From Tricholomella constricta (taxonomy: Eukaryota > Basidiomycota > Agaricomycetes > Agaricales > Lyophyllaceae): a DNA stretch of 64,000 nucleotides. Under the pieces are notes generated by a model, which saw only the letters and a program-made list of their open reading frames with translations, searched no databases and was not told where the DNA came from. Location of the stretch: positions 372,001 to 436,000 of the forward strand of contig JAACJP010000008.1 in NCBI GenBank assembly GCA_013368375.1. The letters are read 5' to 3'. A program made the position numbers and the translations under genes. Positions 35,754 through 48,300 of this stretch are shown here, piece after piece; position 1 is the first letter of the stretch; every line of letters begins with the position of its first letter.

Positions 35754-37297
35754 ATGTCCGCTCTCAACACCGTGAATGCATCTTCCGACACCTCTATCCT
35801 CCCTTTGACCTCTGCAACAACTTCCGTCGGGGATCAAGCAGCTGAAATCGCACGCCTCAAGCGCACCATTACTGAACTGCATGGCTCGGTCTCTCTTGGA
35901 GGCAACAAACGGCTGTATGTGACCATTTTTCTGTTGTATTTTATTTTCTCACTGACTTTTCACTTTACTAGGACATCCACCGTCACCCTAGGACGAGGAA
36001 TTCGCAGGGCTGTCAGCCTATTTCAGGACATATCCTCTCTCGTAAGTGAAGCTGACCGCCGTGCAGAGGAGGAAGACGACGACAGCGAGGAGTCTATCGG
36101 TTCCACCGACGAGCTCGTATCTGATTTACAACGCGAGTATGTAATTTTTTTTTGCTACGTTATCATTACTGATTGATATATGTCAGCCGTGATCGCACTT
36201 TTGGAGCTTACAAACAGCTGATACTCATGGTCCCAGCCTTCGAAAGAAACCTGCTTAACACTGATGGGGCTGCTCTAGCCTCATACTTTGCAATGGTATG
36301 TCTAATTTTATGATTTTCGGTGTCTAACTCATCTTCGACAGCTCACGCGCGGTGCTAATGATGGACGAAGTGATGATATTAGTGCAATGAAGAAGGCCCT
36401 TGCAAACTGGCTAAATAAGCGACCATCTACCAAGCCACCTCTCAATCCTGAGGACCGCGTCAATAGAGGCTTCCAACACGACACAACCGGCGGACTCTTG
36501 TGCCCCATTGAGTTTAACTGGGATGATCCCGAGTGCGTGTCTGAATTGTTTAATGATCATTTGTTTATTTTTTCCCAGAGTCCGCGCCAAGCTTCGTGCC
36601 TGTGAGGAAGGGTTCGATATGTCGAGCAGCTATTTCGTCCGCTGTTTTTACAAGGGTGGCAAAGGTGATGCTCAGAATGTGGAGGAAGGATTCCTTCGCG
36701 GATTCCTGCTTGTTAAAGTACGTTTATTCAGAGTTCGTGTAACATTAAGCTGACTGTCTATATTAGGCATACTCGCTTGTCTTCACGTCACCATCATCCG
36801 CAAACCGTGTCATCGACGATGCTGATGAGAACGAGAATACTGCCCCACCTGGATCCACCTCCTTGTCCAAAGCCACCAAGTACAGTGTAGCTCAAAAGCT
36901 GAACCTTAATGCGGTCACCCCTCGCTCTATTGCCTATGTGGCAGTGCTCGTACGTTTTTCGCATTTTTGTGATTGAGCTCGTTGCTTACAAACTTTCAGC
37001 TGCACTTCTCTTTGACGGATGCACCCCACTGGAAGTCAACGTTCAACAACTTGAGCTACGAGCTCATGTACAATTTCATTGTTGACTTCTTCGAGGATAC
37101 GAGTGGACCACAGGCCGAGGATCGCATCAAAAGCCTCTTCAAGTGGTGGAATAAGTAAGTCTCTGAACTATTTCGGGGTGCACATAGTCTGATCAATGAC
37201 CACCAGACAAATATTTCCTGTCCGTGCAGCGGCAATGGCAGGCTCGCGCGCTTCATTGAACAAACTCCGTGAGCAACGTGCACGGCGCGAGACTTAA
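35754..37297 (+). CDS. DUF6698 domain protein
   Basis: Starts MSALNTVNASSDTSILPLTS with a heptad-like segment (AAEIARLKRTITELHGSVSL) that may form a coiled coil, followed by an acidic patch. The conserved part holds FGAYKQLILMVPAFERNLL, HDTTGGLLCPIEFNWDDPE, FVRCFYKGG, EEGFLRGFLLVKAYSLVFTS and SIAYVAVLLHFSLTDAPHW, then IVDFFEDTSGP and FKWWNKQIFP. This is the basidiomycete DUF6698 family, of unknown function and often present in many copies. Eight exons with 45-60-nt introns join cleanly. It sits head-to-head with an intact Plavaka transposase, which suggests, without proving, that it is a passenger or a gene spread with such elements. Confidence 0.75.
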
Positions 37298-37913
37298 CAG
37301 AGCTGTTTAGCACTCCTTTATTTTGTGGTTGCTTCGTTGTAGATTGTTTTATCTTGTGGTCAATATCAATTTTTCATGCTTGCAATGGTCAATTTTACCC
37401 AGATCTTGAGCTGATTTATACGTCGTTATGATTTGCTTTCCGAACTGAAATGCTTATTGATGACGTGAAACCTTCTACTTGATGATAATAAGGCATAAGG
37501 GAAAAAATACATTCCTTCGGTTAAGCAGATGCAGCATGGATATACCAAATCTACAAGGCATTGCACAATGCTTCATAATTTCAGGAGTTGTCCCCTTTGT
37601 ATAAAATTATGACGAAACGGCTTCCAATGGTAAAAAAAGACCCTAGCTGTTTATCGAATACTGGCGCTTACAAGAAATGGTAAAAGGTTTTGGCAAATCG
37701 AGGGACTTATATCAAATTGTACCACCGGTATTCTCCCTGTAACCCATTACCGAAACTTTCCCAATTAAGTGATGAATGAGTCCGACTTGCAGTGCTAGTA
37801 CTACACCCGCACAAACAAAGGGAGGAATTTCACGATCACGTGGCAATCGGACATCAACCAGAGATCCAACAACGTCCAACAACAGTCTACAGCCTCCGTC
37901 ATCGTGCCAGACG
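37298..37913. other. Intergenic, AT-rich
   Basis: About 600 bp between the DUF6698 stop and the likely Nud1/Cdc11 start. An in-frame upstream ATG at 37776 could extend the next gene by 46 codons. Two short AT-rich direct repeats (AATGGTAAAA, near 37627 and 37676) are visible. No gene is recognised. Confidence 0.4.
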
Positions 37914-40900
37914 ATGTCGGCGAACGCGCCATCCTTCGCTCCCGCATGGCAGACTGAAGAACTCCAGGATGAATGGGTTGAGCTTGACGAGGAGAACAGC
38001 GATAATGACGACAACAACCTAACCTACGGCGGCACACGCTCTATCTCACTAACTGCTCCTCTGTCCACACAGATACACACCAAGAGCGACGTTGAAAGCG
38101 AGGAACTATTGTCAAGCCATGCTTCTTCAGCACCTGTTGGAACTTTCCTCATTCGCGAGGACGTCCCAAGTGCACCCTTATTGCCTAAGACTCCTGGTCG
38201 TCAGAAGAAGGGGATCATCAAGGATTTTTTCAGTCCACTACCTCTCGAACGAATGTTCGAGCCGCCATCTCCACCAAAGGCGTCAAACTCTCTCATGCCA
38301 CCGTCTACTCTATCCCAGCCATCACACCTGTCACCGACTGAAGGGACTCTGAATGCAGAGGAGGACGAAATTCTTGAGACGGACATGCCTGGCATGAATT
38401 CATTTCACGGACGCAAGGCGAGCATTGGTTGTCAATTTACTTTTGCAGTTCCTCGAGAACGATCGCTTAACTCAAATATGGCCAGCGATGGAGCTCTTCC
38501 GTTAGCACACAGCACACCTAATCCTCCCTTCGCCCCGAACAATACCGCACCACCCACTACCGATCCTCGCTTGCGACTCTTCCAATTCCAGTACGATACG
38601 TATACACGGGACCATCTATCGGCCATGGTGGACTCGATCGCAATCAACTCTGGCACTGGTACCACTCCATCGCCGACCAGTTTCAATCATGGCCTGTCGC
38701 GCGTTTCTGAAATGACGGGCTCTGTTGAGAACATGTCTCACCTGAGAAGTACGAAACGCGTCAAGCTAAGTCCACGGAGTGACTATGGCGAGGGTGCTGG
38801 GGCCGGGGCTTCTATTGCGCGCCCGAGGATCCTTGGGAAGGATTATGTGGGCGAGTCTCGATCTCTCATGCAGCAGATCAAGCAGGCTCGCGATTTCTCA
38901 ACCATCTCAACTGTGGCAAGCACCTACCATGCATCGCCGGCACAGAATATGGACGACGATCCTGACACACCGAGGGGACTGAATTCGCAAGGTATCTAGT
39001 CTATAGTTCCCAAATAAGCGTTCACGAAATGTTTTTCATAGATCCTTCACGCCGTCCGTCCTTCTTGGTTGTACCTAAAGACAGCTCGAACCCCAGTGGT
39101 GGATCATATTCGTCATCAACCTATCGACAACAGGCAGCAGCTCTAATGGCGCAAATCAAGGACGACATGAGAGGCCAGAAACGCCTCTTCTCAGGCGACA
39201 CCGAGACGTCTTATGTTACGAGTCATGTGGACGACAAGTTCTACTCTCTTTGTTCCAATGCACAGGAACCCATAGTCGATTACGTGCCTCCCTACTCTCC
39301 TGAAGAAAAGGAGAACCAACGAGATCTAGGTCACCACAGAAACTCTTCCGTGAAGTCCACCAAATCCAACGCGTCGAAGCACAGGCCAAGTCCGCGGAAG
39401 TCTCGGCGGAATCAAGTGGATTTGGAGAACATCGCGGACGAAGTATCCCGTCTTTCCATACAGGATCGCAGGTCATTCTCAGACGGATCCCTTCATTCGT
39501 CCCAACCGTCCTCAACTAGGCGAACACAACCCTCTCGTGTTGTCTCTCTTTCCCATGCTCCACATCCTAATGCTCCATCGACACTTGCACCCCTTTCCTA
39601 TCCTTCCTCATCTCTGCGTAATGATGATCTTAATCGTTTTGTATCTTCTAGTACAGCATCTGGAACGACATTAACCTCTGGAAGCGCTCCTTCCTTTGTT
39701 AAACACGCTGGCCCAGCACATATCAGAACCATTGCCCCGACAGACCTTCCCCAACTACCAGACAGACTTGGCGACATGCTTTTCGACAAAGTAATGATGA
39801 AATGGGTGAAGAGCACTGCACAGGCGACACAAGAGGCGGGTGAACATGTTCCTCCAGAGGAGGTTAGTGAGGACCCCTTCGGGGATATCGAGAGTCTGAG
39901 AGACGACTCGCAGGGAAGGGAGCTCGAATATGAGGTCTCTGAACAGCAGCCTCATGCGACTGAGATGAGCCGAATCGAAGAGCAATCCGAGGTCGACGAT
40001 GAGGAGGAGATGGAGCTGACCAGCTTCTCGACCGACGACCGCTCGGCTCTTATCGTTGACGTGATGACAGGCGTCGAGACTTACGAGGACGATGCAACGA
40101 CTGATTCGGACGACAGCGACGACGATGAGCGCGTCACGATAACGGACGTCATCGAATACGACTTTGATGATTTCGGGCAATCGATGTCCATGACAAGTCC
40201 TCCCATCGACATTCTACCCCCCTTGCAGCCACGCGCTGGACCTTCTGCTGAACCTATGCTGACTCCCCGTCGTGCCCATTCACTACAAGCTACGCCTATT
40301 ATCCGCTCGGCCATGAAAAGCCACACCGCCACTCCTACGTCCGCTATGAAAGATCCCAGCCGCCCGAAGTTCCAAACCCCACTACCTAAAGGACACCGCC
40401 GGTCTGTCAGTTTCTCAGATGGGAAGCGAGAAGGGCCGATACAGGGACTTGGCGAGAGCACCACTACTGACGGGGATGATCAGGGAACTGGCACTGAGTT
40501 CATGACATCCGCGGAGGAGAGCGGTGTTGTACAGTCTGCCAGGTCCAAGCGCATCGCACAAATGATGAATGCTTTGGAAAATGACGGTCCGTAGTGTCTT
40601 GCTCCACCACTCCGGTATTCTGATAGGCTGTCCAGACGTCCACGAGTCCCCCGTTAAGGCGAGCAGCTCAGGCAGTTCAGAGATGCAGGCGCTGTCGTCC
40701 CGGAGGCCAAGCGCTGTCAGCCCTGCGGGCTCCTCGCGAAGAATTTTTTCCAGATCACGCACACATCGTCTTTCTTTCACGGCCGACAGCAAGAATATAA
40801 ACGCGACTTTCCTGACAGAATGTTCGTTCGCAGTCTCTCATGACCGTCTCGTCGAGGTCATTACCGACGTCCAGCCGTTCACACCACACTGGGATGAGCT

Positions 40901-42884
40901 GAGCTCCATTGACCTTTCCGGTAAGAAGTTGGAGAGTGTTGCACGGCTAAAAGAATTTTTACCGCGCCTTGATGCGCTAAGCCTGTACGTGTCAATATTT
41001 GACTAGCCGGCGGCGTGAACTTGACCCGCCGCGACAGAAATACTAATCAGCTGGCATGGCTGAGTGGAGTACCGGGGTCGGTGAGGACGTTATCTGTCGC
41101 ATCAAACTGGCAAGTGCATTCATTGATTATGGTGCTAAGCGGCGCAGGCCATGCCTTGTATTTTATGTATGCTGACACTGGTGCGACCCCTTCCCTAGCC
41201 TTACAGGGCTCACGTCGTACAGTCACTTGCGGCATCTTGAAAATCTGGACATCAGCCGTAACGACATAGAGTCTCTGAACCGTGGGTGTTTTTTTTCTTT
41301 TTTCCGTTAGACACATGGGACTCATATCTGCCTTGCAGAACTGACATGCCTGCGGCATCTGCGGGAGCTCAAAGCCGACGGAAATAAGATAACGAGCATT
41401 GAGGGTCTGCAGCGCATGGATGGTCTCGTGAAGCTTAGTCTGCAGGGCAACTCCATCCGATCCGTTGACTTGTCTCAGTATCGTTGGTGCGTGTCTTCCC
41501 TTCCCACACTTGTATCATGTGGGTCTGACGGGTGCATTTCCGTTCTCAGGACCCGCCTGGAAATGTTGAACTTGAGCCAGAATCGACTAGACAGCGTTCT
41601 CGGCCTGGCATCACTGCAGGCTCTTGCTGCCTTGAATATAGGTACGTGATTGGGACAGGGAAAATGATTGCGGTGATTCCAACTATTATTGACTTTGCAT
41701 TTGCGCTTTTATTTTTTTCTGCCGTTTGCAGATAACAATGAGCTTGGGGAGTTGAAGATCGATGGCTCCATGCCCAAGTTGCGCATCCTGCGCGTCAGTG
41801 GCAATAGACTGCATGAGCTCCGCGTAGCATCAGTGCCCAACCTTCGCACGCTTTATGCGGATAGTAATTCCCTGTCGACTCTCGTAAAGGTGGACCGCTT
41901 GACTAAACTGGAAAACCTAAGCCTGCGGAATCAGAGTGGACGAGGATTGTGAGTCTTCTTCGTGATGATCAGATTTGTGATACTGAATTCAGATATGCAG
42001 TAACCTTTTGACCCGCGATGTTCGCGATGTAAAGCGTTTGTACCTCTCTGGTGCGTTCGCGATGCCTTCCTATCTTTTTTGCGCGGCAATGAAAAGATGG
42101 AGCTCACGTACCTATCATACAGGTAATCCCCTGAAGGCCGGGTTTTTAAGTGAGCCGTGCTATAATTTACTCTACCTGGAGGTGGCGGCATGCCGCCTCA
42201 CCGCGCTTCCCGAGGATCTGGCGAAGCTGGTTCCCAATCTACGAGCGCTGAACCTGAACTACAATTTCCTGGAAGATGCGCGACCGCTTGAGGGACTTAC
42301 AAGGCTAAGGAAACTCACGATGATAGGTTCTCGGCTGAAGGGAACGAAGGCTGTGATCCGCTTATTACAACGGATGCCGGATGTGGAAATGCTGGACTTC
42401 AGGTACGTCTTTTTTGTTTTTTTTTTTCATTAGGGCTTCGGAGAGGCCTCGGCATTTGCCATTGGGCCGCATGGACAAAAACATTGTGGTGGCTGATGGT
42501 ACTTTGTTCTCGGTTTGTGCTGAACCTTGTGCTCGTTCTAGGATGAACCCATGTACACTCGGGTGGTACCTTCCGCTTCTCGTCAAGGATATTCCTGGAG
42601 CACTGCAGCCCTCTGAGGGCACTGCAGACGGAGGGAAAGGCGGGAGAGCGGCGGTGTCTGGGTGGCAAGAGCTGGACTCGAAGTTCCGGCGGGATCTTCC
42701 GGACGAATCATACATCGGACGATTGGCGTACCGAGGGCTGATCATGCGTGCATGCCCACATATACGGATGCTTGATGGGGTGGAGGTGACTGAAAAGGAG
42801 CGGGCGAAAGCTCATCACTTGCTGGTGGGTATATTGAGCAAAGGGAAGAAGTGGAAGGGGAAGGGGAAGACAGGAGTGGTATGA
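37914..42884 (+). CDS. cdc11: Nud1/Cdc11-like leucine-rich-repeat scaffold of the septation/mitotic exit network
   Basis: About 1,400 residues. The start chosen, MSANAPSFAPAWQTEELQDE, opens with the AWQTEELQDEWVELD motif found at the N-terminus of fungal Nud1/Cdc11 proteins; an in-frame ATG at 37776 is an alternative. A long disordered, Ser/Thr/Pro-rich and acidic region fills two large exons (to 40590). The C-terminal third is an LRR array: LDISRNDIESLN, LKADGNKITSIEG, LSLQGNSIRSVD, LNLSQNRLDSVLG, LRVSGNRLHELR, LYADSNSLSTL, LYLSGNPLKAGF, LNLNYNFLEDARPL. The LRR cap continues into a basic tail. In yeasts this protein tethers SIN/MEN components to the spindle pole body. The many phospho-type sites fit CDK/Plo1 control. 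Junctions at 38994-39051, 40591-40630 and within the LRRs keep frame. Confidence 0.82.
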
Positions 42885-43259
42885 TCGAGGATGAACATGA
42901 TACATCACGATTTGCGTTTCTAGATGGATCTACTTGATTTGTACATAGGTTAAAAGAGTGGGATCAAACTCCGCGCGCATGTGCCTGGGATGTAATTAAG
43001 CCATAAGAGGCAGAGGAGCTGGACCGGTTCAAGCGCCTACGACGGGGCATTGATGGGATCTGGGCGAGATTGGTTGATTAATTGGGGGGAGTGCTCGTGT
43101 CTGCGTTCCTAGATGAAGATCCTATTCGCTACCGTCCAACTCTCGGATTTGGAGTTTTCTCCAGCTCCCACACGCACGGGACGGTCTCCTTAAAACCCCC
43201 TGCGTCCGGCGAGCAGTTCCCATATCACCTACCCCTTGAGGTTTTTGCATATTTGCCAG

Positions 43260-45372
43260 ATGCCGACTGAGCATACCAGCGCCTCCCAGGAGCTCAATTC
43301 CTACAACGTAGCCCAGCTCCAATACGCCCTGTACGTCCTTCCCTCCCTGCATTGCATAAGCGCCTGTGACAGCTGTCATTCCTTCCCTGTCCCTCTTCCC
43401 TTTTAAAGTCAACTACCCTCTCCGCCATCGATCGTGTTCGCTGACGTTACCCTTAAACAGCAGCGACAACAAAGCCGACTTGACTGACTTTCTCCACCAC
43501 GATCTGTCGCCCTCCGCCTCCCCCTCCATCATGTTTGTCGCCTTCTCTTTCCTTTTTAGGCATCCCCGCTCACTCTATTTTCCTAGTCCCATCAACGACT
43601 TGGATTACGACTCCCGCCGTATGTCCAGTTCCGCAACTTCCACAGCGGACACCGACAGCACCAACCTCTCCCGTGGTGAGAAGCGTCCCCTGACGCCCTC
43701 TGACTCTCCCCAGCCAAAAAAATCAAAAAATGGTCTCGACTGGGAATCTACTGCCAGTGCCACTGAGGAAAAGTCCTCTGATGAAGCTCACGCCGACCAG
43801 TCAAAGGTCCAGCTTCCATCCATCTTTACCACTTTCGAGGATTCATACCGCCCCGAAAACCGTCGTGCCTCATTGCCGACTCTACACTCCGAGAGCCGCG
43901 TTCGACACGCGCCCTACCCTCCGACCAGCCTTCGTCAGGCTTATTCCCCCTCCAACCAGTCCAATTTATCCACTTATACCTTTCCCCCGACAGCCGAGGA
44001 GCCCTCTGACAAGTCCTCAAGCCGTCCCAGGCTTTCTACTGATTTGAACTTTGGCGTTGTGGGCTCCTATGAGTCGCCCTATCCGCATTCTGGCCTCTCC
44101 AACGGCACAACGCCGTCGAGCACTACATTTTCTTCTTCCGCTTTTGGCTCGCCTTCCACAGACTACCAACGGTCTGCCGCTTTGTCTCCCTACAACAACG
44201 ATAACGAGAATTGGAGCGCGGCCGCACCAGTAATTGTTCGGCCAAACTCAACGGGGCAGCTGTCTAGTCCGGCTGTAAAATACGAAGATCAACATGGTGT
44301 ACGACACGCTTCTTTCAGCGCTCCCATGTCCCAGGCACAGATGTATGCAGGTTCGGCTCGCATCTCGGGTCAGGATCGCAGGTCTCTCTCTGGAATAAAG
44401 AGCGAGTGGTCGTTCCCTAACTCTGACTACGTCTTGCCTTCCGGCAACCCCTCCTACTCCCCCACCATGCCTTCTGCCGCACCTTCTATTGCTGTCTCCA
44501 ACTCTCCGTCGCGGTCACCCCAGACTGTCCCCAGTTCGACGCTCGTCGATCGTCCCCAACGCAAGAGGGGAAAGCTCCCCAAGGAGACCACCGACTATCT
44601 CAAAGCTTGGCTCCATCGTCACTCGGACCATCCGTATCCGAGTGAGGAGGAGAAGAAGCAGCTCTGCCATGCGACGGGGCTGTCGATGAGCCAGGTCTCG
44701 AACTGGATGATAAACGTCGGTGCACAAATTCTTTAACAATGTATATATTTATTGATCGCATGCATACTCCAATAGGCTCGGCGTCGCATCCTCGCCCCTG
44801 CTCATCGTGCCGCCTCAGGGCCAACGACGACCGCGCCGTTCCCGCCAACTGGCCGTAGTGCCTCCTTGTCGGGTTTGTTGGACCACGCTGGACGACGAGC
44901 ATCCATGCCCACCGCCGAAAGCCTCCAGCTGTATCACCCGATGACACTGCAATCGATGCCCGGCACCACCGCTGGCCACCACCACCACCACCCATCAGAT
45001 TATGGCTCGTCACGCAGCATGCTCGGAGGAATGCCCATCAATCGAGGCCATCAACTGGGTCCTGCGAGTGGAATGGAATTCAACCAGCGGCACCACATGG
45101 GGTTATATTCTTCCGGGCAGGGTCCCCATTCCGCGGGACCTACCACGTCCCACTACATGTCCTCGGATGTGCCGCTCTCTGCTCCTCCCTCCCTCCCCAA
45201 CAACCCTTTCGGCGCCCACCACTCGTCGCAGCCACAGAACGTGTACCCCTCGTTCAACCCCAGCCCGCGTCTGCCCCCAGCGGGCCAGGCGGAGCAGCCA
45301 TCACATTACTTTAGTGATGGGCACTCGCATTCGGGCTCTGCACCGGGATCAGGGTACGCGACGCCTCAGTAG
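43260..45372 (+). CDS. TALE (KN-type) homeodomain transcription factor
   Basis: Four exons. Exon 1 begins at ATG 43260 and encodes MPTEHTSASQELNSYNVAQL. It joins over an intron at 43332-43460 to SDNKADLTDFLHHDLSPSAS, and a 54-nt intron at about 43531-43584 leads to IPINDLDYDSRRMSSSA. A long Ser/Pro-rich region precedes the homeodomain (RKRGKLPKETTDYLKAWLHR ... HSDHPYPSEEEKK), which has the three-residue TALE insertion (the PYP loop). Helix 3 is completed over an intron at 44720-44775 to give VSNWMINARRRIL with the invariant W-N-R residues. That intron begins GTCGGT, an unusual donor. The tail is His/Gln/Pro-rich. Homologues control fruiting-body development in mushrooms; the exact orthologue is not assigned. 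Confidence 0.88.
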
Positions 45373-48300
45373 ATGCGTCGTGAGCCCGATCCCCACCTCG
45401 CTCTCTGCATCTGATGTATGTGATAGTTGTAATGTTCGGCAACCCAAAAGGACTTGTGCTCGTGTTCGGACAGTGTGTTGGTCTCTAATTCTGCTTCCTT
45501 CCTTTTTGTCGTCGTGTTCCCATCCCAATACCTCCTCCCACGCATACCATCCCTCGCGGCATAGTTATATCCATTCATCTTTCCATCCCCACGCCACTTC
45601 CATTCCCTCTCCATCGCGCTTATCTACTCGATCGCCGGTGAGCACTGCACACACCTCTGCGGTATCTCCTTCGGTTCACACTGACTGGGCGCTGGGTGCT
45701 CGTCGTCGTTTAGATTGTTGTCATGCTGCTCTGATACTTTTCTTGTCTACTTAGCCTGCCACTCCCATCCACTACTCTACGTACAATTTAACCATTAATA
45801 ATATGTATTCCAGCCCGAAATCTCATTGAAATATGCAACGACTTCAGCGCAACTGCGGCCCAGTTAAGGTTAAGCCATCTGGGCGCGAGCTCCGCAAACG
45901 TACGTTTTGACTAGGATCAGACGCGTGCTATTCCAGGCTTCGTGCTCCTCCCCCATCATGGTGATACGTGTAGCCTCGTTGTGAGTGGAAACGGGCATAT
46001 GCAAGAATAAAGTATGTAAATTGTGTGGCGGACACACGTCCTGTTTTACGCATCGCGGATGGGGGCGATCCGCCTGATAAATGCACTTCAGTGGAATATT
46101 GGGCTCAGCGCGCATCGGTGACAAGTTAAAAAGACGCATGTGTGCGTAGGGATATAGAGGCTAGGGGGCACCGGCGCCCCACCGGCGCCGAACTGGTGTA
46201 AAGGCAAGCAAACTTGGGGGGGATGCATTCGATACGTTAGCCTGAGAGCAAAATGGACGTGCGGAACGCAAGCGTAGCATATATTGCAAGCGCAAGTGTT
46301 CTGAATCTAACTTCGAAACGCGTGCGAGCAGCATACAGGAATGGATAAATTGTGATGCGGAATGGCTGTGCTCCCCCCTACTTTGTTGCTTGCCATTGGT
46401 AAAGTGTAAAATGAATACATCGGTGCCAGGCTCAGTGTGAAGGGAGGCTCCCCCCCGAGAATCAATTTGTGGGGCGCTACGAACGAGCCCTGTCTGGCTG
46501 GAATTCAGTATGCAGTTGCGCGCCGGTGGGATTATTGTGATATCAGAATCGACGCACCCAGAGCTGGGGTGCGATATTCTTATTCAGGACGCTAGGTCCT
46601 TGACGCAGGGATAAAGATAGATGGCCGAATAGCACTACAGACCTTAACGACGTTCATAATTGAAACCGTCTCACAAGAGAGAGGTGGAGTTCAAATACAT
46701 GGTAGCGATGGTAAACTCGTCGTACGTATAGATAGAGGGGGGCATGTTGCGATGGTGGTGAACGATCAGATTACCGCCGAGCATAATTAGCCTCCTCGGG
46801 GCTTTCGCCGCCGAAGAAGGGACGCCAGGATTCGGACGATCCGTTCAATGCGAAGAAGTGCTTAGACTGTAAGGAATGCTCTGCGTCACACTCGGATAAA
46901 CATCAGAAATCCGACTGCGATCGTGATTGGTATACTGATGGTGATGACGCTAGGCGCCGCGCAGTGGGGATGTCGTGATTCGCAAATGTGAAAGGGCAAG
47001 CGTGGTACAAGAGCTTGAGGCACGGAAAAGATTCGGGGAGGGCACGGAACCAAATGTACCCTGTATGTTCGCGGAGTGTATCAAAGGGGATGTGGTATGT
47101 GTTGTGGATATCTAAGCACCGCCGGCATTTCCCAAACATCACGGGATCGGCGTTGGGTGCACTGGGTCGGATGACAGTCACAGGGCCCAAGGGGAATGAA
47201 TAACGGTGAATAGTGTGAGAGCAGAGGCGGAAGGTTGACTTGAGCGTTACCGAGGTTTGAGTCAATCAGGCAAATTAAGGCCAGGGCGTCGCCCCTTGCC
47301 ATTCCATTGAAACGCCCCGTTACGATACCGGGGAATTAGCAAAGGCAACGAATGAGAGATAAATGACTCGCACCAGATACAAATCACCTGGTTAGTTTCC
47401 ATGGAAGGATCCAATTTACTCGAGAAGAGAATAACAATGGGCGCCAGACGGTGAAGACGGAGAAATACGAACGTTATCATCTTATGATCGTAGTGTGCCG
47501 ATTCCAATTATATCGAGTGCGCCATAACGACTCGTGCAACGAGGCATAATAAGATTCAGGAGGGCAGTCCAAGCACACTTACGGAGATATCCTTGATGCA
47601 AGGGTGAAAATTTGTTATGTAAAATAAACCGATTGCACAAAGGAAATCAAGGGACTGCACCCAATGTGTGCATGTAGCCTTGCTGGTGTGGGAGGTAAGT
47701 AGCTCGGCCATCGGGTTCTGGGGAACAAAGGGATTATTCCAACTCCACTCGCTTCGTCAGATGCAGGGAATGGCGGTGATATGAGTGGAAAATCAGAGGT
47801 ATCTGTTCTTGAAGAGGAAGCGACGAGGAACACGACAAAATTTAACGTTCAGGAGTCGTGGCATCGAACCACGAAGTGCGAGGACTCAAAGGAGAGTCGA
47901 ATGTAGGAGGATCGAAACTTACCCCGCCAATCGCAATCATGCAATTACTTCCATCCTCCCTACCGCTATTTTCTCTCAGCACATGAAACCCGCTCTGCTC
48001 TGGATTTCCTCAACGTATTTGGTAAGTCGTTTTGTGGGAAGAAATCCCACGTAGATGCTACCATCCTCAGAGAGGAAGGTGGAGTCCTGATGTTCGGCGG
48101 GTGGATCAGACCTGACTAGGTATAGCGCAATTCAACAAGGAGTACGGCGATTCGAGGACGTGTGCTCCAACGACCAGACGCGAACCTCGAGGCGCCACGC
48201 CCCAGTCGGAAATTCGCGAAAGACTTGGTACGCCGACCGAACTGCAAACTCAGCCACTCGACGCGACAAATTTCTTGAAACACGCCAGTAACACACCCCT

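Noticed and set aside
30200..37780. Terminal inverted repeats of the Plavaka element
   Set aside because: I compared both flanks by eye, with and without the DUF6698 gene inside, and found no convincing matching ends.
47840..47930. tRNA gene on the minus strand
   Set aside because: A good T-arm hairpin (CGTGG/CCACG with a 7-nt loop) and B-box-like sequence exist, but no matching acceptor 5' strand, D-arm or 7-nt anticodon loop is found.
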